Of a stretch of DNA of 64,000 nt, positions 1 through 7,411 are shown in pieces (the stretch's first letter is position 1; each line of letters begins with the position of its first letter). Source of the DNA: an uncultured Flavonifractor sp. Lineage in GTDB: Bacteria; Bacillota; Clostridia; Oscillospirales; Oscillospiraceae. A program made the translations under genes and the position numbers. Location of the stretch: the NCBI RefSeq assembly GCF_944385615.1, contig NZ_CALWXV010000005.1:19416-83415 (forward strand), written 5' to 3'. Under the pieces are notes generated by a model. The model did no database searches, was not told the DNA's origin, and worked only from the letters and a program-made list of their open reading frames with translations.

Positions 1-1
1 C

Positions 2-814
2 AACCGGACCTATGCGGTGGCCGTGGTATTGCCCAATATCATCAACTCCTTTTTCTCGGTTTTGGCCCAAAATCTCTGTCAGGCCCTGACCAAGAGAGGG
101 TATCGGATGTTTTTGTCCATTACAGATTTTGACCCGGAGGCAGAACAGCGGTATATCCATATGGCACAGCAGAACCAAGTGGATGGGATCATCGGGCTGA
201 CCTACAATCCAGAGTTGCAGGTGGCGGACAACATTCCCTTTGTCAGCTTTGACCGCTATGTGAGCCCCGATGTTCCCTGCGTGGCCTCGGACAACTTTGG
301 CGGCGGACAGCTGGCGGCCAAAAAGCTGGTGGAGCTGGGCTGTGAGCGGCTGCTGTTTCTGCGCATCGGCTCCACCGTGGCCGGCGAGTCAGACAAGCGG
401 CGCAACGGGTTTAAGTCCTTCTGCCGGGTGGCAAAGGTGGAGCACGATACCCTCTGTCTGTGCGACAGCGACGGCTATGAGCCCTTCCGGACCTTTTTGC
501 AGGCCCATATCCATCAGGGGAAGCTGGACTATGACGGCATTTTCTGCTGTACCGATGTGTTGACCTTGGAGATTCAAAAAATGCTGGGGGAGCTGGGGGT
601 CCGTGCGCCGGAGGATGTGCAGCTCATCGGCTTTGACGGCACGGCCATCCACATGGGCCGCGCGCCCGAGTGCTCCACCATCGTTCAGCCCATCCCCCTT
701 CTGGCGGAAACCTGTGTGGACATTCTCTTAAACGAGGATAAAAGCGACCTGCCCAGTCTGATCTGTCTGCCGGTGAGCTATGCCCCCGGCGGCACCACCC
801 GGGACAAAGCGTAG
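2..814 (+). CDS. LacI/PurR-family transcriptional regulator, 5' end missing
   Basis: Sugar- or nucleoside-responsive DNA-binding regulator, cut by the left window edge, so the N-terminal helix-turn-helix is not seen. The visible part starts at the hinge-to-core junction (TYAVAVVLPNIINSFF, like the family's 'VIPDISNPFF') and runs through a periplasmic-binding-protein-like effector domain. That domain includes the DGIIGL strand and the 'IGFDGT' segment near the C-terminus that matches the family IGFDD motif. About 270 residues are visible; full-length members are 330-340. It is followed after 21 bases by a co-directional envelope-protein cluster, but nothing shows that it controls that cluster. 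The effector cannot be read from sequence. Confidence 0.85.
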   Translation, partial: NRTYAVAVVLPNIINSFFSVLAQNLCQALTKRGYRMFLSITDFDPEAEQRYIHMAQQNQVDGIIGLTYNPELQVADNIPFVSFDRYVSPDVPCVASDNFGGGQLAAKKLVELGCERLLFLRIGSTVAGESDKRRNGFKSFCRVAKVEHDTLCLCDSDGYEPFRTFLQAHIHQGKLDYDGIFCCTDVLTLEIQKMLGELGVRAPEDVQLIGFDGTAIHMGRAPECSTIVQPIPLLAETCVDILLNEDKSDLPSLICLPVSYAPGGTTRDKA

Positions 815-835
815 CACTACCGAGGAGGAGGGCCT

Positions 836-1564
836 ATGGCCAGCGAGTATCTCAAATGGAAATACCGGGATGTGCGGCCGGATCAGGCGATAGAGCTGAC
901 TCCCCGGCAGAAACGGGCCAACTGGTGGTATTATCACAAATGGTATGTGCTTCTGGGGTTGGGGCTGCTTGCCGCCGCGCTCTATCTGATTGCCAGAGGC
1001 CTGGGATTTGGACAGGTAACGCCGGATTACCAGGTGGCCTATGTAGGCTCTGCCGCCCTGCCGGAGGATACCGCAGTGGCTTTAGAGGCCGCCCTGGCGG
1101 ACTTGGGGACAGACTGTAACGGGGACAGTCAGGTGGTGGTCCGCCTGAACCAATATGTGATGGGAGACAGCTCCGGCGAGGGGGCCGTGTATGCCTACGC
1201 AGGCAGCACCAGGCTGATGGCCGATCTGGAGGCCCGGGACAGCTACTTCTTCCTGCTGGAGGACCCGGCGGTCTTTCAGGAGAATTATCAGATCCTGCGC
1301 CGTCTGGACGGCAGTCTCCCAGAGGAGACAGACCAGGACTATGAAAGCTGTTATCTGCGCTGGTTGGATTGCCCCGTTCTCCAGGCGCTGCCGCTGGGGG
1401 AATACACAGAAAAAATCCTGAACCAGGAGCTCTGTGGAGACAGCCAGGAACTTCTGGCCCCGCTCTTCGTGGCACGGCGGGGCTTTTGGACCGAGCGCAC
1501 CTGTTCCTATTCCCAGGAATGTGACGCGCTTTGGGATGAAATCACAAGGGGGCGTATCCAGTGA
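836..1564 (+). CDS. membrane-anchored protein of unknown function
   Basis: I do not recognise this 242-residue protein. It has a charged cytoplasmic N-terminus (about 1-38, rich in R, K and W), one membrane helix at about 39-58 (WYVLLGLGLLAAALYLIARG), and an acidic exterior domain of about 180 residues. A strong GAGGAGG ribosome site precedes the ATG. The stop overlaps the start of the next gene by four bases, so it is probably translationally coupled to the lipoprotein gene. An extracytoplasmic sensor or scaffold role is possible, but no motif supports one. Confidence 0.7.
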   Translation: MASEYLKWKYRDVRPDQAIELTPRQKRANWWYYHKWYVLLGLGLLAAALYLIARGLGFGQVTPDYQVAYVGSAALPEDTAVALEAALADLGTDCNGDSQVVVRLNQYVMGDSSGEGAVYAYAGSTRLMADLEARDSYFFLLEDPAVFQENYQILRRLDGSLPEETDQDYESCYLRWLDCPVLQALPLGEYTEKILNQELCGDSQELLAPLFVARRGFWTERTCSYSQECDALWDEITRGRIQ

Positions 1565-2166
1565 AACGGCGGAACTATGGGCTCACAGTGCTGCTTCTGG
1601 CAGGTCTGCTGGGTCTGAGCGGATGTGCGCAGTATCCCGATCAGGCCGTGGACGGCACTTCATGGGACCCAAACTGGACCATGCTTGGGTCCGTACTGGG
1701 AGCAGAGGAGCCGGGAAACGGCTTTTCCCTGCTGGACAATTACTCGGTCCTCACGGGAGAAGACCTCTATTATGCCGCCTGGGTAGCCGGGGAACCTTCC
1801 GCCTACACCAACGAGGACGGAGAGGACGTGGAGGTCTATGACGCCCAAATCTACCTTCTCCTGGCAGGGTGCGCAGATGAAACCTACGCCCAACAAAATC
1901 TGGATACATGGATCGCCAGGGAACAGGAGACCTACACCGTGACAGAGACCTGGACCCAGACCTGTAACGGCCAGGAGTACACCATGCTGTCCTATGAATG
2001 CGGCTCGGAGACCAACCCCTACAGCCGGGGGGTATCCGCCTTTACTGTCTACGGAAACTACGCGGTCAGCGCCGAGCTGGCTTGCCGGGAGGATTTTACC
2101 GGCCAGGAACAGGACATTCTGATCCAGTTTTTGGACGGATGCCACTACAGCAGCGAGGGAATCTGA
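1561..2166 (+). CDS. predicted lipoprotein
   Basis: A 201-residue exported protein with a lipoprotein signal peptide: KRR at the N-terminus, a hydrophobic stretch (YGLTVLLLAGLLGL) and the lipobox LSGC, giving a lipidated Cys at about residue 22. The mature part is acidic and rich in Tyr, Thr and Glu, with no domain I can name. It starts with GTG inside the end of the upstream gene (GTGA overlap) and lies 13 bases before a polytopic membrane protein. The three genes look like one envelope operon of unknown function. Confidence 0.7.
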   Translation: MKRRNYGLTVLLLAGLLGLSGCAQYPDQAVDGTSWDPNWTMLGSVLGAEEPGNGFSLLDNYSVLTGEDLYYAAWVAGEPSAYTNEDGEDVEVYDAQIYLLLAGCADETYAQQNLDTWIAREQETYTVTETWTQTCNGQEYTMLSYECGSETNPYSRGVSAFTVYGNYAVSAELACREDFTGQEQDILIQFLDGCHYSSEGI

Positions 2167-2179
2167 AGGAGGAAGTTTT

Positions 2180-2944
2180 GTGGGTTTGTTTGTACACGAG
2201 GACCCGAATTATGATCCTGACGTGCGTCAGGTGGGATTCAACCGCTATAAACAGCTGCTCTCCCGGTACGCCGCCCCCTGGATCAAGCTGAATCTGCTCA
2301 CGGTGGCGGGGGCCTTCCCTCTGGCGGCCGGCATCGGGTACGCTATTTTGTCCAGCAGTATTCTTCTTCTCATCCCGTTGTCCATTCTGGGCGGGATGAT
2401 CTGGGGCCCGTTTTTGGCGGGGCTCTATGACGGAATCCTCCGGGGCCTTCGGGACGCGCCGGAACACTGGTGGGCAGCCTGGCGGAAAAGCTGGCGGCAG
2501 AATGGCCGGGAGAGCCTGCTTCCCGGGGCGGTCCTGGGTCTGCTGATTGGTATGTACACCTTTATGGCGGCCCTCTTCTGGTGGTCCCCGGCTCCCCAGA
2601 CGCCGGGCACCGTTGCCCTGTATCTGTTCTCCGGGGCGCTGTTCCTTCTGCTTAATGCCCTTTACTGGCCGCAGCTGGTCCTGTTCCGGCAGACCGCCCG
2701 GAACAGGATGAGAAACATCATCCTGTTTACCGCCAAATACGCCTGGCGGATGGTGGGAATCGCCCTCTTGCAGCTGGGCTACAGCCTGATCTATGTACTT
2801 TTGGCCCCCTGGACCGTGCTTTTGGTCCCCATTCTGGGACTGTGGTATATCATCTTTTTGTCTCAGTTCCTGATCTATGAACAGATGGATCAGGAGCTGG
2901 GCATTGAAGAAAAGTTTCGTGTGTCCTGCTCCTGTCAAAGATAG
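2180..2944 (+). CDS. polytopic membrane protein, DUF624/YesL-like
   Basis: A 254-residue integral membrane protein with about five or six hydrophobic helices. The arrangement resembles the YesL/DUF624 family often found near sugar-uptake operons and LacI-type regulators: an N-terminal helix pair, a Trp-rich amphipathic loop (HWWAAWRKSWRQNG) and then further helices. The GTG start is chosen because an AGGAGG site lies eight bases upstream. The family assignment rests on architecture and is tentative. It is the last gene of the left-edge cluster and is followed by a strong hairpin terminator. Confidence 0.6.
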   Translation: MGLFVHEDPNYDPDVRQVGFNRYKQLLSRYAAPWIKLNLLTVAGAFPLAAGIGYAILSSSILLLIPLSILGGMIWGPFLAGLYDGILRGLRDAPEHWWAAWRKSWRQNGRESLLPGAVLGLLIGMYTFMAALFWWSPAPQTPGTVALYLFSGALFLLLNALYWPQLVLFRQTARNRMRNIILFTAKYAWRMVGIALLQLGYSLIYVLLAPWTVLLVPILGLWYIIFLSQFLIYEQMDQELGIEEKFRVSCSCQR

Positions 2945-2979
2945 CCTCCCAAGAAGCATAAGAATTTCCGTATACAAAC

Positions 2980-3025
2980 AGCTACAGCCGCCTGTTGGAG
3001 TGATTTCCAACAGGCGGCTGTAGCT
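2980..3025. terminator. bidirectional hairpin terminator
   Basis: Perfect 20-base inverted repeat (2980-2999 with 3006-3025) around a six-base loop, between the plus-strand membrane gene and the convergent minus-strand anti-sigma gene. The T-run is short (TTT), so termination strength is uncertain. Confidence 0.75.
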
Positions 3026-3093
3026 TTAAACTTGAGGTGATATGAACCGCCATGGTCCCCACACATGGCAAGGCCCTGCTCTTTCCAAGCCAA

Positions 3094-4053
3094 TTACGGC
3101 TGGGTTATGTGACTGCCGTCCAGCGACACGGTATAGGTGACGCAGCTGGCGGTGCCGTCGGGACCGGGGGTGACCTGCTCCAGCTGGCACAGCCAACCGG
3201 TTCCCGCCTCATTCAGCCCGGCGCAGATCAGCCGGGATGTGGTGCCGTCGGCGGCTGTCGGCCCGGCCACCATCCCGCTTTCGTCCACTGTCAGCGTTCC
3301 GGTATCCCACCCCAGCCAGGCCGCCAGCTTCAGCAGCGCCTGGCTCTGGGTCAGGCCCTGCTCGGTGGCGGCGGCAGAGGTAAAGGCATCCACCGTGGGC
3401 TGGGATGGGTCCATGCTCCGGTCGTCCGGCGCATCACCGCTGTAGGCGCTGACCCCACCCCCTCCGGCGGGCTGAGACGGGGCAGGCTCCGGGGTGGTCT
3501 CCTCCTGAGATGCCCCGGCCGCGCTCCGGCTGCTTTGCCCGTTTTTGCTTTCGGTTTCAGCCCCCTGGTCGGCCGGCGAGACGGCGGCAATCTCCGCCTG
3601 ATTTTCCTCCGCGGGCATACTGCTGGGGGCAGCCTGCCCGCTCCCGCCGCCGGTCTGGTCCGTAAGAACCTCCGCCGCAGGCGCAACGGCATTCTGCTGG
3701 CTGCCCAACATTCCGTGTTCCCGCCACTGGTCCATGGCCCCCGCCGCCACCAGCGCCAGCACAGCCACCGCCGCCAGGGAGGCCAGGCTCCGCCAGCGCC
3801 AACGGCTCTTTTTGCTCTGGAAGGGGGTGACCTTGGCGGCGCGGATCTGGTCCATGACCCCCTCCTTCAGCCCGGCGGGGGGCTGGGCCGCCAGGGTGGG
3901 CAGCTCCCGGTGGAGCAGCGCCAGCTCATCAGAGAGGGCCCGGCACGCCGGGCATGCCGACAGATGCTCCTCCAGTTCTTTGCTCTCCTCCCGGCTCAGG
4001 GGGCCGTCCAACCGGGCGCTGATGAGTTCCAGCGCCTGGTCACAGCTCAGCAT
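3094..4053 (-). CDS. anti-sigma factor with zinc-finger domain and extracytoplasmic tail
   Basis: Membrane-anchored partner of the ECF sigma factor just upstream. The N-terminus (about 1-45) is an anti-sigma zinc-finger helix bundle with the H-x3-C-x2-C signature (HLSACPAC). One membrane helix at about 86-105 follows a basic patch (KKSRWRWR). A long, low-complexity Ser/Pro/Ala/Gln region links it to a C-terminal globular domain of about 100 residues outside the membrane. The ATG at 4053 is preceded by GGAGGG; longer upstream reading would overlap the sigma gene. Length is 319 residues. In the known family such proteins hold the sigma factor inactive until an envelope signal arrives; that role here is inferred. 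Confidence 0.82.
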   Translation of the reverse strand: MLSCDQALELISARLDGPLSREESKELEEHLSACPACRALSDELALLHRELPTLAAQPPAGLKEGVMDQIRAAKVTPFQSKKSRWRWRSLASLAAVAVLALVAAGAMDQWREHGMLGSQQNAVAPAAEVLTDQTGGGSGQAAPSSMPAEENQAEIAAVSPADQGAETESKNGQSSRSAAGASQEETTPEPAPSQPAGGGGVSAYSGDAPDDRSMDPSQPTVDAFTSAAATEQGLTQSQALLKLAAWLGWDTGTLTVDESGMVAGPTAADGTTSRLICAGLNEAGTGWLCQLEQVTPGPDGTASCVTYTVSLDGSHITQP

Positions 4054-4091
4054 ATCGTTCCCTCCTCTCCTTGCGGGGTGTTCCCCGTTGT

Positions 4092-4703
4092 TCAAGGTAT
4101 AGACGTGGGAGAATCGAAAAAGTTCCCCTGTTTTTTCAAATGGTTCCGCAGGGCCAGCCGGGCCCGGGCAATGCGGGACTTGACCGTGCCCTCCTCCAGC
4201 TCCAGCACCTGGGCAATCTCGCTGTAGGACAGCCCCTCCAGCTCCCGCAGGATGAGTACCCGCCGGTGCTCCGCCGACAGGGCGGCCAGCCCTGCCCGCA
4301 GAGCCTCCTGCCGCTCCCGGCGCTCGGCCTCCACATGGGGAGAAAAGCGCTCGTCGGGCAGCTCGGCCTGCCTGGCCTCCTCCTCGTCGTCCAGGGATAC
4401 CGTCATGGACAGGGCATTGCGCCGCTTCTCCTTCCGAAGAAAGTCGATACACACGTTGCTGGTCAGCCGGTACAGCCAGGTGGCAAAGGAGCTGTCTCCC
4501 TGGAACTTGCCCAGCCCCTTCCAGGCGTTGAGAAAGGCCTCCTGACACAGCTCGGCGGCGTCATCCGGGTTATTCGTCATCCGCAGGGCCAGATGATAGA
4601 TCCGTCCCTGATTCTGCTCCACCAGCTCGGCAAAGGCGGACTCATCCCCCTGCCGGGCCCGCTGGACCAGCTCCCATTCCGGTTTCATACCTTTCTCACC
4701 CAC
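4092..4703 (-). CDS. RNA polymerase ECF sigma factor (SigW-like)
   Basis: Group IV sigma factor of about 203 residues. Region 2 (about 20-85) has the expected [18 protein letters not shown] and [18 protein letters not shown] segments. An acidic linker with [13 protein letters not shown] joins it to region 4, whose helix-turn-helix contains [20 protein letters not shown]. The GTG at 4703 follows a GAGGAG site with tight spacing; an ATG five codons later (4688) is a possible alternative. The anti-sigma gene begins 38 bases downstream, and dusB lies 32 bases upstream on the same strand, so all three may be co-transcribed from the dusB promoter. Confidence 0.9.
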   Translation of the reverse strand: MGEKGMKPEWELVQRARQGDESAFAELVEQNQGRIYHLALRMTNNPDDAAELCQEAFLNAWKGLGKFQGDSSFATWLYRLTSNVCIDFLRKEKRRNALSMTVSLDDEEEARQAELPDERFSPHVEAERRERQEALRAGLAALSAEHRRVLILRELEGLSYSEIAQVLELEEGTVKSRIARARLALRNHLKKQGNFFDSPTSIP

Positions 4704-4735
4704 TTTCTCCTCAGACGGATATGCCGGCGGCGGAT

Positions 4736-5722
4736 TTACCGCACCGGCTCGTCCCTCAAATCCCGTTTGATACCCGCCGTCACCCTGTAGATATCCTCCA
4801 GGGTGGACACATGGCTGATCTGCTCTTTATAGTACCCGGCGTGGGGCACGCCCTTCAGGTACCAGGCATAGTGCTTCCGGGCCTCCAGACAGGCGATGTG
4901 CTCCCCCTTCTGGACGGCCGACAGCTCAAACTGCCGCACCGCCGTGTCGCACCGCTGGGCCAGGGGGGGCAGGGGCGGGATCTCCTCCCCCGCCAGAGCC
5001 GCCTTGGCCCGCTGAAAGAGCCAGGGGTTTCCAAAGCAGCCCCGGCCGATCATGGCCATATCCGCCCCGGTGTAGTTCAGGATACGTACCGCGTCCCGGG
5101 GCTCAAACACATCCCCGTTGGCCATCACCGGGATGGACACCGCCTCTTTTACCGCCCGAATATAGTCCCAGTTGGCGGTGCCGGAGTACATCTGGGTTTT
5201 GGTGCGGCCGTGGACGGCCACCGCCGCCACCCCGGCCTCCTCCATGGCCTTGGCAAACTCCACACAGTTGATGGAGCCCTTGTCCCAGCCCAGCCGGAAC
5301 TTCACCGTCACCGGTTTTCCGCCGGCCCCCCGGATCACCGCCTCGGCCACCCTAACCGCCAGGTCCGGGTTTTTCATCAGCCCCGAGCCGTCCCCGGAGT
5401 TGGCCACCTTGGGCACCGGACAGCCCATGTTGATGTCGATAATATCGGCCCCGGAGACCTCCGCCGCGATACCCGCCGCCTGCTCCATACAGGCCGGGTC
5501 GCTGCCGAAGATCTGGGCCGCCGCCGGGTGCTCGTCCTCCCCCAGTTTCAAAAGCGGAATGGATTTTTTATCCTGGTAGCACAGAGCCTTTGCGCTCACC
5601 ATTTCCGTGACGGTATAGCCCGCCCCCAGCTCCCGGCAGATGGTGCGGAACCCCAGGTCCGTCACTCCGGCCATAGGAGCCAGCACCAGAGCCGAATTTA
5701 TGGTAATATTGCCAATTTTCAC
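4736..5722 (-). CDS. dusB: tRNA-dihydrouridine synthase B
   Basis: FMN-dependent reductase that converts specific uridines in the tRNA D-loop to dihydrouridine. The TIM-barrel start shows [15 protein letters not shown]. The core carries [11 protein letters not shown], the substrate-binding block with the conserved Cys of the family, and the phosphate-binding segment ANGDV...[18 protein letters not shown]. At 328 residues it has the normal length. The start is GTG at 5722 behind a GGGGGA site. Firmicutes often have dusB in housekeeping operons; here it heads a transcript that continues into the sigma/anti-sigma pair. Confidence 0.95.
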   Translation of the reverse strand: MKIGNITINSALVLAPMAGVTDLGFRTICRELGAGYTVTEMVSAKALCYQDKKSIPLLKLGEDEHPAAAQIFGSDPACMEQAAGIAAEVSGADIIDINMGCPVPKVANSGDGSGLMKNPDLAVRVAEAVIRGAGGKPVTVKFRLGWDKGSINCVEFAKAMEEAGVAAVAVHGRTKTQMYSGTANWDYIRAVKEAVSIPVMANGDVFEPRDAVRILNYTGADMAMIGRGCFGNPWLFQRAKAALAGEEIPPLPPLAQRCDTAVRQFELSAVQKGEHIACLEARKHYAWYLKGVPHAGYYKEQISHVSTLEDIYRVTAGIKRDLRDEPVR

Positions 5723-5763
5723 AGTGTCCCCCGATGTGTTATAAATAGTAGCGTAACAAGCGT

Positions 5764-5792
5764 ATCATACCACAGGACAGGGGCTTCGGCAA
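5764..5792 (-). promoter_or_regulatory. sigma-A promoter for dusB
   Basis: On the minus strand, TTGCCG (5792-5787), 17 bases, TATGAT (5769-5764). This places the start of transcription about 35 bases before the dusB GTG. Confidence 0.55.
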
Positions 5793-5857
5793 GGTGCTTT
5801 CCCCCGTCCGGTCTGTATCGCTTGACAGAAATGACAATGGATAAGGAGCGTTCCAAC

Positions 5858-6016
5858 ATGGATAAGTATGTCTGCGATCTCTGCGGCTATATCTACGATC
5901 CCGCTGAGGGCGATCCCGACAACGGCGTGGCCCCCGGCACCCCCTGGGAGCAGGTTCCCGCCGACTGGGTGTGCCCCCTGTGCGGCGTGGGCAAGGACCA
6001 GTTCTCCAAGCAGTAA
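5858..6016 (+). CDS. rubredoxin
   Basis: Small iron electron carrier of 52 residues. Both CxxCG knuckles are present: C6-x2-C9-G and C39-x2-C42-G, with the conserved [14 protein letters not shown] loop and aromatic core (Y4, Y11, W30, W38). The ATG at 5858 is chosen because AAGGAG lies nine bases upstream and the length fits the family exactly. In anaerobes it usually serves peroxide/superoxide-reducing or other redox partners; none is next to it here. It is monocistronic, between a divergent dusB promoter and a strong terminator. Confidence 0.97.
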   Translation: MDKYVCDLCGYIYDPAEGDPDNGVAPGTPWEQVPADWVCPLCGVGKDQFSKQ

Positions 6017-6035
6017 GGTTTTTTCCCGCTCTCTT

Positions 6036-6082
6036 CCGCCTGACCGACGGCAATGCCGCCGGTCAGGCGGCTTTTCTTTTTT
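6036..6082 (+). terminator. rubredoxin terminator
   Basis: Eleven-base stem (6036-6046 with 6060-6070) capped by an inner CGGCA/TGCCG stem and followed by TTTTCTTTTTT. Confidence 0.9.
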
Positions 6083-6310
6083 GCAGCTTTCTTTTCCTGC
6101 TCTTTCATTTCAAGCAATAAACCGTGTCTGCCCCCCTTCTCTTTTGCGCGGAGCTTCCTTACATTAAAATGTCACTCCATATTTGTCCGGCATCCGCCCT
6201 TCCGGCCGGGACAAATCCGCTTTCTTTTTTACAGGAAAAAATATATGATCTTGCATTATTTTCTGGATTTTCCCGGTTCAACCCCGCCCTGAGATTTGTT
6301 TTTCTCCCCA

Positions 6311-6340
6311 TTGACAGAACCAATGGAGCCCTCTTATAAT
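6311..6340 (+). promoter_or_regulatory. sigma-A promoter for kamB-kamC
   Basis: TTGACA (6311-6316), 18 bases, TATAAT (6335-6340): both hexamers are perfect. Transcription should start near 6347, after the upstream in-frame ATGs but before the TTG at 6395, which supports the TTG start of kamB. Between the rubredoxin terminator and this promoter (6083-6310) I see no gene, only a bulged dyad at about 6182-6212. Confidence 0.8.
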
Positions 6341-6394
6341 GGCCTCGACGAAGCAGAAAATGACCCAATTTTTCCGTGGAAGGGAGGCCCTATT

Positions 6395-7411
6395 TTGGAA
6401 CATCTGTTAGCACCGCTGGTGGGGGACGCCTCTCCCGTGACCGTCATCGGCCTGTGCAAAAACGCGGGTAAAACCACTGCCATGCGCCGCCTGATGGCCG
6501 AGCTGGGGGAGGAGCGGCTGGCACTCACCTCGGTGGGCCGGGACGGGGAACGCACCGACCTGGTCACCGGCACCGAAAAGCCTGATTTATACCTGAAAGC
6601 CGGGGATCTGTTTGCCACCGCCCGGGCCATGCTCACCCTGTGCGACGCCACCCTGGAGGTGGTGGACCTGACCGACGTCATGACCCCTCTGGGGCCGGTG
6701 GCCATCTTCCGTACCCTGTCCGACGGGTACGTCCAGCTGGCCGGTCCCTCCGCCGCCGGGCAGCTGGCCCCGCTCACCGCCCGTTTCATGGAGCTGGGAG
6801 CCCAGCGGGTGCTCATTGACGGGGCCGCCGGGCGCAAATCCCTGGCGGGGGCCGGGGTAGAGGGAGCGGCCCTGCTGTGTACTGGGGCCTCTCTGGACCG
6901 GGACATGGATCTGGTGGTGGCCGAAACCGCCCACACCTGCTGGCTGTTCGCCCGAAAAGTGCCGGAGCACCCCGGCCTGCGGGGGGCGCTGGAGGGGCTG
7001 GAGGCCCGTTTTGCCCTCTTTGAACCGGACGGCACACCCCTGGAGCTGCCCCTGGACGAGGGCGGCGGCCCCAAGTGGAACAAGCTGCCCCGCCGTCCCC
7101 TGGCGGTATGGGCGGCGGGCGGGGTCACCGATCCCCTGCTCAAGACTCTGGCCCGCCGGGGCGCCCCCACCACCCTGGTCACCGGGGACGCCACCCATGT
7201 GCTGGCAGGCCGCTCTGCTCTGGACCTGTTCCTGCGCAGCGGCGGGACCCTGGCCGTCCGGCGGGAGCTGACCATCGCCGCCGTGGCCGCCAATCCCTGG
7301 TCGGCCTATGGCTGGCACTTTGAACCGGACAAATTCATCTCCGCCCTGCGGCAGGCCATCGACCTGCCGGTGGTCAACGTGAAGGAGGATCAACATGGAA
7401 CTGACGCATGA
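6395..7411 (+). CDS. kamB: KamB-like P-loop protein of the lysine aminomutase cluster
   Basis: A 338-residue protein of unverified function found beside MutS-like KamC in clostridial and fusobacterial lysine (and ornithine) aminomutase clusters. A variant P-loop, GLCKNAGKTT, lies at about 19-28; the spacing is one residue longer than the classical GxxxxGKT. It is followed by VGRDGE and a long Ala/Leu/Gly-rich region with IDGAAGRKSL. The TTG start is preferred: GGAAGGGAGG lies seven bases upstream, and the promoter at 6311-6340 excludes the earlier in-frame ATGs. It overlaps kamC by 17 bases. A role with KamC in reactivating the B12/PLP aminomutase is a hypothesis, not shown by sequence. Confidence 0.75.
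   Translation: MEHLLAPLVGDASPVTVIGLCKNAGKTTAMRRLMAELGEERLALTSVGRDGERTDLVTGTEKPDLYLKAGDLFATARAMLTLCDATLEVVDLTDVMTPLGPVAIFRTLSDGYVQLAGPSAAGQLAPLTARFMELGAQRVLIDGAAGRKSLAGAGVEGAALLCTGASLDRDMDLVVAETAHTCWLFARKVPEHPGLRGALEGLEARFALFEPDGTPLELPLDEGGGPKWNKLPRRPLAVWAAGGVTDPLLKTLARRGAPTTLVTGDATHVLAGRSALDLFLRSGGTLAVRRELTIAAVAANPWSAYGWHFEPDKFISALRQAIDLPVVNVKEDQHGTDA

Noticed and set aside
4721-5857. Long in-frame extension upstream of rubredoxin
   Set aside because: The extension is antisense to dusB; rubredoxin has its own AAGGAG site and the exact family length from 5858.
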